This document shows, piece after piece, positions 35,101 through 45,800 of a stretch of 64,000 bases of DNA. Every line of letters starts with the position of its first letter. Position 1 is the stretch's first letter. This stretch comes from Alitta virens. Taxonomy: Eukaryota; Annelida; Polychaeta; Phyllodocida; Nereididae. The notes under the pieces were generated by a model. It worked only from the letters and a program-made list of their open reading frames with translations. It made no database searches and was not told where the DNA came from. The position numbers were made by a program, and so were the translations under genes. The stretch covers positions 39,186,336 through 39,250,335 of the forward strand of contig OW028580.1 in assembly GCA_932294295.1 (NCBI GenBank). Reading direction: 5' to 3'.

Positions 35101-37062
35101 AGTCCTGTGGGAGCAGCGGGGGACTTAACAAGCCCCGAAGGGTATTCAACAAGTACAAGTAGTGCCCCCTATCATACGGCTGTAGAGAATTTTGATTCAG
35201 ATGTAATGTGGTCTCCCGATGCTTTAAAAGAAGGTATGGTCCTCAATGGAGGTTTTTCTCTAAGACTGGATCCAAATCGCGATGATGATTCTGACCACAC
35301 CCCCACTGCTGATTATTCGTACCGCACATTTTCACCTGTCGCCAGATCACCAAGATCCCCCCTTGAGACGACTTTCGATGTTGATAATAGCGTAAGTAGT
35401 ACAGGTGATGATCACCCCTCTGCTCGAAGACGTCTTCATAACGCTCCCTTGCGTCCAATGAGAGCTTCAAGACAAGGATTAAACTTATTCAGATCACCTC
35501 GATCATCAACTGGTCACCAAAACAGTATTGTCAATCGCCACTCCTTGCAAGACGGCCAACTCTCCAGCCCCATGTCTGAAGGCACTTTGACACCAACTAG
35601 CGATGACAGTATGTTTGAAAACTTTGTCGACGCTGCTACTGTGCCATACTTCGATTACCGATCAAGACCTTTGCACCGACCCAGATCTTACAGTCCTGGG
35701 CAAACAACGACGCCAAAAATGGCGTCATACAGAGGTCCTTTTTTGTCCGTTCCAAGCGTCCAAAGGGGTACCCCTTCTGACGACAGCGATCAAGAGTATG
35801 AGTCAGCCGAAGATCTGTCTCTACAAGATAGTCTTGTTGCGGTGGACCTTGCTGATCTTCCGGGGTTCGTGGATCATTCAGATTGGATGAGTGAACTTCC
35901 AAAGCGCCTTCATTCTGCTCCGTTGTCTGTGCTTGCAATTCCAGGTACAATTTATTTCTCATCATATTTAGCTTATCGGATCCGCCGATACAATAAGAAA
36001 TATGCCGACAGACTTAAATAATGTTATTTTGCTTCTATTTCCAAAATGGCTGACCATGTGTTAGAACAAAAAGAACACTTTTTCTAGATGTTGTATCGAG
36101 CTCACATGGTTTGAATTTTAATGTCTTCACAAATATTGCTGTACTAACAAGTGATTTATTTTTTTAATTTTGAAGGTAGCAACATCTCGCTAGCAATTGA
36201 ACATGATATGAGAACGGACCTTAACTTCTCTAAGTGCAATTTAGAAATGGCTGAATTTTTGCGAAAACTTCCTCCACTCTCCGTCTTTGATAACTTCCGG
36301 GGACTGATGAAAACGATTTGGAGATCTTGGATGGCCAAACAGATGCTTTCTGTCAAGCAACAACTGATGGCTGGGGTCCGGTATTTTGATTTCCGGATCA
36401 CAAAATACCGGTGCGCTCTCTACGGTGAGCATGGTCTGTTCACCCGTCAACTCAAACGGTACTTGAAGGACATAGATGAATTTCTACTGGAGCATCCAAA
36501 AGAAGTCATAATCCTCCATTTCCAGCGATTCGAAAACTTGGAGCACCGTGATAAACGAGCGTTGGTTACGGCACTCTTCCAGATTTACGGTGCTCGTCTG
36601 TGCCGTAAGATGAAGGTGGAGAAAACCAGCTTAGAGAGCATGTGGGAGAATCGCCGTCAAGTCATCGTGTTGTTCCCCGATTCCGATATAGAAGAATTAC
36701 ACGACCACATATTCGTCGGTCTGGTGTGGTCGGATAAAACATTGAAGCTTTCATTACCACGCAAGCAGAGAGCTATGGATTTGATCAGATACCTAGATTG
36801 CGTTTACGATGACCGGAGAAATTTGGATAGTTTTCAAGTCACCCAGGCTGTATTGTCACCCGATTTACGTATGGTGTTTGGAGATTACCACTACAGATCC
36901 ATGAAGGAGTTATGTGTAGCTGAAACATGTCCCAGTCTAAAGCAATGGCTCCTGGGCAAGAATGATGTCAATATAATCTCAATTGATTACGTTGGATCGT
37001 ATGACCTCACTGGGTCTATTATTGCTCTTAACGAGCTTAAGAAGGCTGAAACTGTTGTTTAG
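26158..37062 (+). CDS. PI-PLC X-domain protein (PLCXD-like) with long N-terminal extension; catalytic His replaced
   Basis: Seven exons join in phase: 26158-26269, 28521-28775, 29140-29402, 31637-31845, 33633-33885, 34843-35944 and 36176-37062 (3081 nt, 1026 residues, TAG stop). Residues 1 to about 705 have no domain I recognise and are rich in Ser, Asp, Pro and Met. A strongly basic Arg/Lys patch lies at about residues 409-440 (KKVKRKSKGRSRAG and following). From residue 711 (DWMSELPKRL) the sequence is a PLCXD-type X domain, with LAIPG at 728-732, AGVRYFDFRI at about 797-806, YGEHGLF with His817, and EHPKEVIIL. In active relatives the motif after the first block is PGSHDS; here it reads PGSNIS, so the first catalytic His and neighbouring Asp are missing. 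Phosphoinositide binding or a scaffold role is therefore more likely than hydrolysis (inference). Confidence 0.85.
26270..28520. other. Intron 1 of the PLCXD-like gene
   Basis: The intron contains a C-rich, TIR-like fragment around 26735-26905 (ending ggatctgcccctgca, a terminus resembling 33212-33222) and a reverse SINE copy at about 28306-28445. No further exon is supported. The 27.1-27.7 kb open frames are AT-rich and motif-free. Confidence 0.45.
28306..28445 (-). repeat. SINE copy, reverse orientation, partial
   Basis: The segment gtaatgatgagatgatgatgc, then acacatttaccccataggtgggctc and cttgtctcagcatacaca, is the reverse of the tail and body of the SINE at 14520-14795 and 58104-58320. 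Confidence 0.6.
29478..29672. mobile_element. TA-flanked MITE (mariner-type), about 191 bp
   Basis: The right terminus reads atttccgggtacttcatcac then acgagaactgaccagccc, and is the inverted copy of the left terminus (ttctcgtgtgatgaagtacc, then cggaaat). The element spans 29480-29670 with TA on each side. The left end has two extra tandem units of ggctggtca, so the arms differ in length. Three TGACGTCA-type words lie inside. Confidence 0.75.
29673..31636. other. Remainder of intron 3 of the PLCXD-like gene
   Basis: The interval is AT-rich. The only distinct feature is a field at 29705-29780 related to the GGCCCAATGTC repeats of 5045-5680. No exon or RNA gene is supported. Confidence 0.4.
31976..32307 (+). 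mobile_element. hAT-type MITE family 1, copy 1 (316 bp)
   Basis: The element spans 31984-32299, starting GGGTTTAGTGCAGTATAGCG and ending CGCTATACTGCACTTTTTCC. An exact 8-bp direct repeat, GATCGTAT, flanks it at 31976-31983 and 32300-32307. The arms extend inward with the shared word ggacc..aatttatg. The interior has two TGACGTCA words and no reading frame. Confidence 0.88.
33205..33370. repeat. G-rich TIR-like fragment
   Basis: The sequence caggggcagatcaaggaatttgg, a G run at 33319-33332 and a right side reading ttcatctgccta resemble the ends of a poly-G/C-cored MITE. A related terminus is at 26890-26905. No clear target-site duplication was found. Confidence 0.4.
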
Positions 37063-37660
37063 ATGAGGAATTTTGGAATTTGCAATTTTCCTGTCCTAAC
37101 TGCTAGACAGTTAAATGAAGTACCTTGTAAGCGTCTACTATTGAAACTTGCAGAAAGCTTTGTAAATAATGACCAGAACGTTTAAATGCTCATCGTAGAA
37201 CCATTAGATTTGAAGATTATGTGTGTTACTGTTAGCATCTTTCCCCTGCTTTTTCCGAAGTTAAGAAGGATTTGGATGCGGAGATGCAATAAGATGCGGA
37301 CGAGTGGGTTAATAAACTAATATCTTTGAAAATTCCACTCTTTGTCTTAACATATGCTTGCTGCTACTGGGTCATAGACACCATAATGATCTTAAACCCT
37401 CATACTTTCTGCAAGTTTCAATTGTGGATACTTTGATGATAAGCTTCAGATATACAGCTAATTAGATGATAATGAAATGTGTTAAATGTAAAATTTTATT
37501 ACCTCTTACCTGGTGATAATGCACTCCATGTTATATCTCTCTTCCATAAATTTACATTCCTGTTCGTGAATGCATTTCAAGAGTCTATTGTACATAGTCA
37601 TTCCTGTTGCGAAATACCGAGAAGTTGTAGTCTACATCTTCGAGTATTATGATATTTATT
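37063..37660. other. 3' UTR of the PLCXD-like gene
   Basis: Non-coding sequence follows the TAG at 37060-37062. An AATAAA hexamer at about 37312-37317, 250 bp past the stop, is a candidate polyadenylation signal. No other feature is evident. Confidence 0.4.
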
Positions 37661-37794
37661 AAGGGCTGTTCCATATCAAACTGATATCGGGGTGGTTGAC
37701 CAGTATTTTCTTAATATCTTAATGGTCTAAAAAATGTCAGGTTGTCCCCCCCCCCCCCCCCCCCCCCACACCCTTTTAAATGGAACAGCCCTAA
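37660..37794. mobile_element. Harbinger-type MITE (TAA target site) with poly-C core
   Basis: GGGCTGTTCCATatcaaa at 37663 is mirrored by ttttaaATGGAACAGCCC ending at 37791. A TAA trinucleotide lies on both sides (37660-37662 and 37792-37794), and a 3-bp TWA duplication is typical of PIF/Harbinger. The element is 129 bp with a C run of about 20 near 37747-37767. Confidence 0.75.
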
Positions 37795-38526
37795 ATGCTA
37801 TTTATTGAATCGTATAAAGAGTTAGAGTCGGTCATACTGAGATTTTCATGGTTAAAGGTTGAGCGTAGAACTATGCACTTGAATTGCACGGTCAAAGTTG
37901 TAATTAATGTTAAAACTCGCAGAAATGTTTATTACATATTTAATTGTCTTTAGGTTTATAAACGGTGTTACAGGTAGTAAAATTTCTGATCTTAAGTCTT
38001 TCCTGATTGCTGAGAGATTATAATTCTGAATTTCCAGGGAATGATCACTAGTTATCACATTGTCGAATGGAGCTATTTAACAAGTTTTAAGATATCTGTA
38101 GATATCTCTGTGTTAGAAATCAATATACTATATTGATATGGTTTTTGTAGATGTTTTAATCTGTCTGAATACTGGCAATACAAAATTATATGAAAAACAA
38201 CATCAGACTTGACAATATGGTTGTGAGAGTTATCTTAGAAATGTCTTATTACGCAATTCTGATAGGTGACAGTATATGTCTATACTATACTATTATTTTC
38301 CGATTATTCTACAGATATTGATGCTTGAACCTCTCTTTCAGTGTCATTGTAACATTGATGAACTCAAATTACAAATAGCTCCATCTGACTTCAGCACTTG
38401 TTAATCATTGGATCTGATCTTCACTAATATCTCCTAAGCTATTATTCTTAGTAAATATTTTAATCCTAAACTGACTGACTTAGAGAACTTATCCATAATC
38501 TCGCTTCTGCATATAGCCTCGTTTTA

Positions 38527-38857
38527 GATTGTTGGGGTTTAGTGCAGTATAGCGGACCCAAATTTATGCCCATATTTGGCTTCAATGAAATATGAAATGT
38601 ATATATTTTTTTTACAAGTTTGAAAGTTTTAGCACAATTAGAAAAACACTTGGGGTAGAGTAGCGGGGGTTTGGGAGCGACAGCCCCCTTGAAAAAGAAA
38701 AAAGAAACTGCGCTCTTACCATGAACAAGAAAACCGCCGTCATTAGTTTGTGACGTCATACATTGAGTTCAAGCATATGACGTCATATGCTTGGCCATGA
38801 GGTGCTAAATATAGTCATAAATCTGGGTCTGCTATACTGCATTTTTTCCAATTGTTG
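38527..38857 (+). mobile_element. hAT-type MITE family 1, copy 2 (315 bp)
   Basis: The element spans 38535-38849 with the same termini as the copy at 31984, including agtgcagtatagcggaccc on the left. The flanking 8-mers GATTGTTG (38527-38534) and AATTGTTG (38850-38857) match at seven of eight positions. The interior is diverged and non-coding. Confidence 0.85.
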
Positions 38858-40039
38858 CCCAGGTTAATGTCATAATCTAATGATTAATCACAAAATATGA
38901 ATATTATGATATGCAGGACAATAAAACGGGCAATGACGTCATAATTTGCATCATTGCGCTTAGTTACGAAGTGAAAGTGAGGCTGTGTTGATAATAACAT
39001 AGGCATGAATATTAGAGATCTATACTTAAAGACAATTACCTTAAGATAATATGTTCTCAGTCTTCTCTGCAAGACCTTTATTGAGGGTGTTCAGCTGTGA
39101 ATATGTTGAGTATAGTTCTGGCGTTGATGCTTGAATTGGCTGGTGTTATTTAGTTACTTGATAAGCTGTGAATGAATATTATGAAATATATTACAGTTGT
39201 ACAGCAAAATATTACGAAATGATTGCAATTGGTAATGAGTTGCTGCAACACGAAGGTGATGAATTGAACAACAGATATTGCCGCAATTGTGGTATATACT
39301 TAGTTCGTAATTACAAATTAATTCAATGATAAATGTCATGCCAAACTTGTTTGTAATTATTGTAACTATGTAATGCCTTTAATTTGTGTGATATTATTAC
39401 GTATTATATGGTCTCATATTTATACTTGAATTATGAGTCTGTCAATATTTTTCCAATTATCTATTTCATGCCATTCCTAATTGTATACTACAGACGTAAC
39501 CTGTGATTTTATTTAGGGAATATTTAGTGTTGAATGAATAAGTATTTAATTTCCATGTGATTTACTATTCACAACATTGTGTGATTATCATAATCATGGC
39601 CTGCTATATATAATATGTACATTTATTCTTATTTACATTTATCATTATTTTTACTTTATCGAGGTGCAAGATATCAAATTTTTTTTGGTGGAAAGAAAAG
39701 TACCTTGAAACATTATAATTACCAGTCATACTAATATTTCCTTAATGTAGGTCAATTATTGATCATAGAAAATTACAAAGTTTTTGGATTGGTACGAGGC
39801 TAACATCCGATGAAATAGATGGTGGTATATTGCTACATTATAATATAATGGTATTTACCATTTTCATACTTTGTTACTATTTTCAGGGTACTGACAAATG
39901 AAACCTCAATACTCTAAGAAAATATTTTACGAGTTGCATGTACTTATATTGTAAGACTTTCTGTCCCCACGTCAGCCTTGTAAATTGTGTTGTTTCGTCT
40001 GTGTTAAGTTGTCTTAATGTCTAATGTCTCAATGCTACT
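38858..40039. other. Intergenic AT-rich DNA
   Basis: Nothing recognisable beyond AT-rich sequence; no splice-bounded conserved peptide, RNA gene or repeat shared with other parts of the window was found. Confidence 0.4.
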
Positions 40040-40175
40040 GGGTCTGAAGCTAAGTCAGCTTATATGACCAGCTTCCGAGAGGCAGACGTAATGATGAGAT
40101 GATAAGTCTGGGAGGAGTACACACTACATGTACCCCATGGGTGGGGTCTTTTACTTGCCTCAGCATAGATTGATT
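40040..40175 (-). repeat. SINE copy, reverse orientation
   Basis: The sequence gtaatgatgagatgataag, then taccccatgggtggggtc and cttgcctcagcatag, is the reverse complement of the SINE body and tail seen at 58104-58320. Confidence 0.65.
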
Positions 40176-40769
40176 GTTGTCATTATTATTTTGTTAATGT
40201 CAGAACGTCCAGTTGTATATTATTCAGAAAAGTCCATTGCCTTTTACACTGTGTTGTCTTGCCTAACATCAGGGCATATTGTGTTCCTGTGTTTGTTATG
40301 CTCAAATATGTGTTATTTTCTCATTATTAATATAATATTTTTCAACTTTTATGTGATAGGAAATACCTCGATGGGCTGAAGTACTGTAACTTTACATAAT
40401 TTCATTGATCTGGTGAATTTTATTTCATGATGCACTGTGGAGCAATATGTTTAGTTTATTTCTTGTGGTTCAGCATAATATTCAGGTACCGGTACAGCTA
40501 TATGTATAAGTTTATTTGTCCTTGAGTTTATTTCAGTTTCTGATTGGCACAAAACTTGTTAGATTGTCAGGTTAGCAATATTATTACTCTTTTTAATGTG
40601 GTGTTAATTAATCAGTGTTGATGTGATATTTGTTGTTGGGTGTTATTTATATGTTTAAGAATCAAAACACTTTGTAAGATGTGAATTACCAAGTTCTTGA
40701 ATTATTTTCTGCTTGTATACATGCAGTGGTGTATGTAGTTCAATTTCTCGGTTTGTGTTCATCACTGAA

Positions 40770-41335
40770 TAGTAAATTAATAGTGGTTATGAACTTTTTT
40801 ATTCGAGTTAATTACTGAATAGTAGAAAATACAAATTACATGTTTTTTTTTAGTGGTTATGAACTTTTTTATTTGAGTTAATTACTGAATAGTAGAAAAT
40901 ACAAATTACACGTTTTTTTTAGTGGTTACAAACTTTATTATTCGAGGTAATTACTGAATAGTAGAAAATACAAATTGCATGGTTTTTTTAGTGGTTATGA
41001 ACTTTTTTACTCGAGTTAATTGCTGAATAGTAGGAAATACAAATTACATTTATTTTTAGTGGTTATGAACTTTTTTATTCGAGTTAATTACTGAATAGTA
41101 GAAAATACAAATTACATGTTTTTTTTAGTGGTTATGAACTTTTTTATTCGAGTTAATTACTGAATAGTAGAAAATACAAATTACATGTTTTTTTTTGTGG
41201 TTATGAACTTTTTTTATTCGAGTTAATTACTGAATAGTAGAAAATACAAATTACATGATTTTTTTAGTGGTTATGAACTTTTTTATTCGAGTTAATTACT
41301 GAATAGTAGAAAATACAAATTACATGTTTTTTTAG
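40770..41335. repeat. Minisatellite, about 69-bp unit, 8 copies
   Basis: Eight head-to-tail units each contain agtggttatgaactttttta, then the word gagttaattactgaatagta, then aaatacaaattaca and a short T run. The T-run length varies, which shifts the period by a few bases. Units 1 and 3 are the most diverged; the last units are nearly identical. There are no unique spacers between units. Confidence 0.93.
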
Positions 41336-42876
41336 CATATTTAGGTGTTTCTATCAGTGTCATATTCGTGTTCGTCTCTTATGTCATCTCAATGTGTCAA
41401 TGGCCGTGTCATAATATTTATCAAATTGTATGTGTCTTGAATGGTTTCTGCATAATTTCCAGGGTCTTGATATGCTCCTGTACATGTTAACTGTATTATC
41501 ATGCATTTTATTCAGATTTTTCTTTTATCATATTTATGTTAGGTGTTGCATTTTACATGAAGTAAGGAGAATTTTAATTGCATTTTCACTTCTTAACATT
41601 CAATTCAATGTCCACTTTTAAATGGTGGTAGTGCTTAGTTAAAATAACGATCATGGGTGATGAATACTGATAATCATATATATATCTTAATTTGATGTGA
41701 TATTTAGGTGTTTTGACATAATCGTGATTATCCCAGTGAGATTTATTACGGGATGCATGATTCATTGATAATGTGTTAAATGATAATTTATAAGTTAATG
41801 ATACTTTGTCAGATGATTAATCATTGATATGTGAGGGAAGCTAGTGAACTGCAGGTACTTCAAATCATGAAAAAGTATACTGCATGTTATTATTGTAAAT
41901 ATATTGGCATATTTACATTAGCATATTTTGCCCTATTAATTGGTAATTGTGAAGTAACTTGACTCAGAGACTTGTAACATATGATTGAATGATTATAGAG
42001 TAATACTTAACCATATTTTATGAATTTTAACATAGGTCTGTGTTGAACATTATCCTGCAAATTATGAATTGTAGAACCTATTATATCTGTCGATTAATTA
42101 TCTCCGAGTATTGGTGTACAGCACTGTTATAGACAGTAGTTAATGGCCAAAATGCTGTTTAAAAAAAAGAAGTAATAATTAGATTGTCTATACACTTATA
42201 AATGCTCAATACATTCAAAACCTCTCTCGATGACACGAAGCTTTGTGTCGATATATATATATATATGTCTACCCAGCCACGAACCATAGTTTCTGAATTT
42301 CACTCACTTTGCCCTGACCTATGCAAACCTTGTTAAGATTTTTCTCTTGAATAAAGTTATTGTTGTGTATTGGAGAACTTGGATGTGTTGGTGTTTTAAT
42401 TGTTAAGATTGACTTGATTGTCATCATTGGGCAATTCTGAATTAATAAATAAAGCTGGATCCCTGATAATTAGGACTCAAAAAAAAATTCTAAAAGGTAT
42501 TTTATTTATTTTTTTGTCTTTCTGTGTTTTTGGGAAGGGGGAGAGGAATGGACGTGATATAATAGAATGAAATATTATAAGAATAACTTGGAAATACGAT
42601 GAGTAAGATGGGAGTAATTAACTTCTCTTTGCTCTGGTGGAACTATGGTGGAACTAACTCTTGGCCATCTGGTGGGGACAATTAGAATCACCACAAATTT
42701 TGTTTACTTAATTTTCATTAAATCTGCTGTATTGCAGCTGCAACAATTCCCAGACTGAAAGGACAAATAAACTTTTATGCATTTTTTACATATTTTGAAA
42801 AGTAAATAACACCGTTTGAAGTAATTCTGAAAAATATAAGTACAAGGTCAAGGATGGTGGGATTTTCTGCTGAGCT
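41336..42876. other. Intergenic region upstream of RPIA
   Basis: AT-rich sequence with a short (TA)n run near 42254. No exon or shared repeat is supported. The RPIA promoter should lie in the right-hand part, but no specific element stands out. Confidence 0.4.
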
Positions 42877-45800
42877 GTGATGAGAGTGCTTCGGCCAAGT
42901 TCGTTGAAGAGATCATTTTCATTAGTTCTACAGATTTCCAGGGGCTCACATCAAAAAGCTGGAATGGACGGGGTAACAGAAGGCAAAAGAACTGCTGCTA
43001 GGGCCGCTGTGGATGACTATGTGAAGGTACATGAGGCTGTCATTTTCATGATGTCAATATAAGGCACTGTGACTGGGGTCGGTGGATCATGCGGACCACG
43101 CAGACCATGCGGACCAGCACTGCATTCTGCAGTAAACCAACACAGAAAAATGCAGAAGGGAGCTCGTTTGTTGGTCCAAGCTTTTCAACCAAAGAAGCCA
43201 CGATTGTTCAAGGGGGTGGGAGGGGGGGGGGGTATAATGCGGACCAAAACCCCTGCATTAATTAAATCATCTAGGGCATCATCATGATCATGCAGACCAC
43301 ACACACATAATTAATAAAATTATATATATATAAACCTCCTTTTAATCTTGCAGACAAAGCAAGAAATGCCATATTTTCTCTTAACTCATATATGCAAAAT
43401 CAGCTGAAGGACACTTACAACCAAGTCTGGCTCTAAAAAAAATTGGACACCCATGCTGCACATTGCTGCAGATAAGTCCCATTATCAAATATATGATTAT
43501 AGAATATGCATTGCATCAGACGTTTGGTTCAGTGACAAAGATCTCGTAGACCTGGAGAAAATTCATTTAGCATATATGAAAAGAATCCTGAATGTAAAAC
43601 TGTCATCTTCGAATATTGCAATATATGCTGAACTGGGAAGGTTCCTACTAGCCCTAAAAAAAAAAAATGTTGTTCATGGAAATATTGGAAACGTATCCTC
43701 ACTTTAAAGGACGGCCATCCTGTAAAACAAGCATACCATGTCCTGCTAGACTTACACAATGCTGGGAAGAAAAACTGGTGCTCTAGAGTCCAAGAAATTT
43801 TAGCTAATGCAAACCAGACTAGCCTTTGGACTGAACAAAGTATAAGCAGTGTCCAATATAACAAAATAAAAGAACTTCACAAAACGTACATGGAAAAATT
43901 TCTAGATGAAATAAATAATTCCGAATTAAACCCTAAACTCAGAACATACAAACTGTTCAAAAAATAATTCAAACTAGAAAACTACCTGGCAGAACCAAAG
44001 AATACCAAACATATGTTGGCCCTAGCAAGACTTAGGATTAGTTCTCATAATTTAGCAATAGAAACAGGCAGGTACACTAGACCAAAAACCCCAGTAAATA
44101 ATATAATCTGTATTCACTGCAATGATAATCAGGTTGAAAATTAAGAACATTTCCTGTTAAAATGCCCAAAATTTTTAAATGAGAGGGTAATAATGTATCA
44201 AAATATTTCCGAAGCCATACCAAGCACCATGAATTTAGATATATCGAATTGATTCATAGCACTAATGACCAGCCAAGAAAAAACTGTTACAGATGCTCTA
44301 GACAGATATATTACTAACAGTATGAAGAGTAGAAACCAAAATATATAAAAGCTCACGTATGACCTAAATAACATTAAAATTATTGACAGCTAATAATTTG
44401 GAATTGTAAAGGTGACAGCTGAATGAGTTACAATGTTTGAAGAAATTGCCCTAGATATTTAAAACATATTGCCATTCGTAGCCCCACTGCGAGGTTCATC
44501 AGTGGCCTGTTAGGATGACCTGAATAGAGTGTGTGATTTATTGATGTAATGCACCAAGATGTGATTAGTTTGATTCATTTGTGATATATATGTAATTCAA
44601 TATGTGATATGTATATATATATATGTTATTACAATACCATGTAGTTAATTCATGTATGTTAGTGAGAAATACTCCTGTAAATATATGCTTAAACTTACCT
44701 CATAGTAAATACTGTATATCTGCGAATGTGCTAATACCAATGCTTATATGCTATATAGATGTACCTATCGAATGTGCTTCCTTCTTTTCTACTTTTTACT
44801 CTTTTTATATTTCTTCCTTTAATGTATGAAATGTGCTATAGAAACTAGGCAAAAACTGATTGGTGCTACAGTTAGTAACACCTATGGTGCTGGGAAATCT
44901 TTAGCTTTTAGATTGTAGACTACAAATTGTATTTTGTCTAAATATGAATGCTTCAAAACTGTATAATTACTCTGTATAACATTGTGAATTTGTGACATAT
45001 GTATCAGACTTTGATATTTGAAATGTCAATAAAACATATATAAATATATAAATTTTTATTGACAGCAAAATAACATTTAGTAAGCAACAACAACAGAAAA
45101 AAAATTAAATAAAAAGAGCAATGGCGACTTTTAAATTGGGCGAGTAGATTTTGTGGCCAGTTAAATTGGGCGAGATATTTTTGGGTGAATTGACCGGCCC
45201 CTGAATCAATCATTCGATCAATGTGACAAGAATTATGAAGTCGATCAGTCAATTGATGAATCAATCAATAGTGTCAGTATTAAGTTTGTCAAATATCATT
45301 AGATCTTATTTTAACTGAATATAGAACTGGTTCTGCAGTGTTCATGGCAAGCACAAAATAGCTGCCGGACAGTGTCGGTCCCAAGAACCAGCTGTGTGGG
45401 AAAGCTGCCGGTCCTTGAGCAAACCTGTCGGTCCCTACCAGGCCATAACATTAGCCTGTCATTCAGACCTGCCAGTCCCAAGGACCCGGAAGTCATCAAA
45501 CCTGTCGGTCCTACCTTGAAGCTGCCGGACAGGACTGGCGTACAGGCTCTTATTTCGAACATTGGTTATGACATATTTTGTTAGTATTCAACCAATTGTA
45601 ATTTGTATTGTGTATTCAAGATATTTAATTTTGTAATATTTTTGTTTAATTAGGACAATCAAATCCTAGGAATTGGGAGTGGATCAACAGTTGTGTTTGC
45701 TGTGGAGAGGATAGGTAGGCATGCCTGCATTTTATTGTTCTCTTATAAACATTGTTAAACAGGATGTTTATTTTATATAATTATTAAATCTTGATAATTT

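Noticed and set aside
34813..36021. 402-residue frame read as a stand-alone gene ending at 36021
   Set aside because: Its first 10 codons are intronic before the 34843 acceptor and its last 25 read into the intron after 35944. Phase-matched splicing joins it to the X-domain exon.
40770..41335. Regular direct repeats that might suggest a CRISPR array
   Set aside because: Units are tandem with no unique spacers, in a eukaryotic intergenic region; it is a minisatellite.
43069..43287. 72-residue frame right after RPIA exon 1
   Set aside because: It is made of gcggaccatgcggacc-type repeats and a G run, beyond a good donor at 43026, and has no RPIA similarity.
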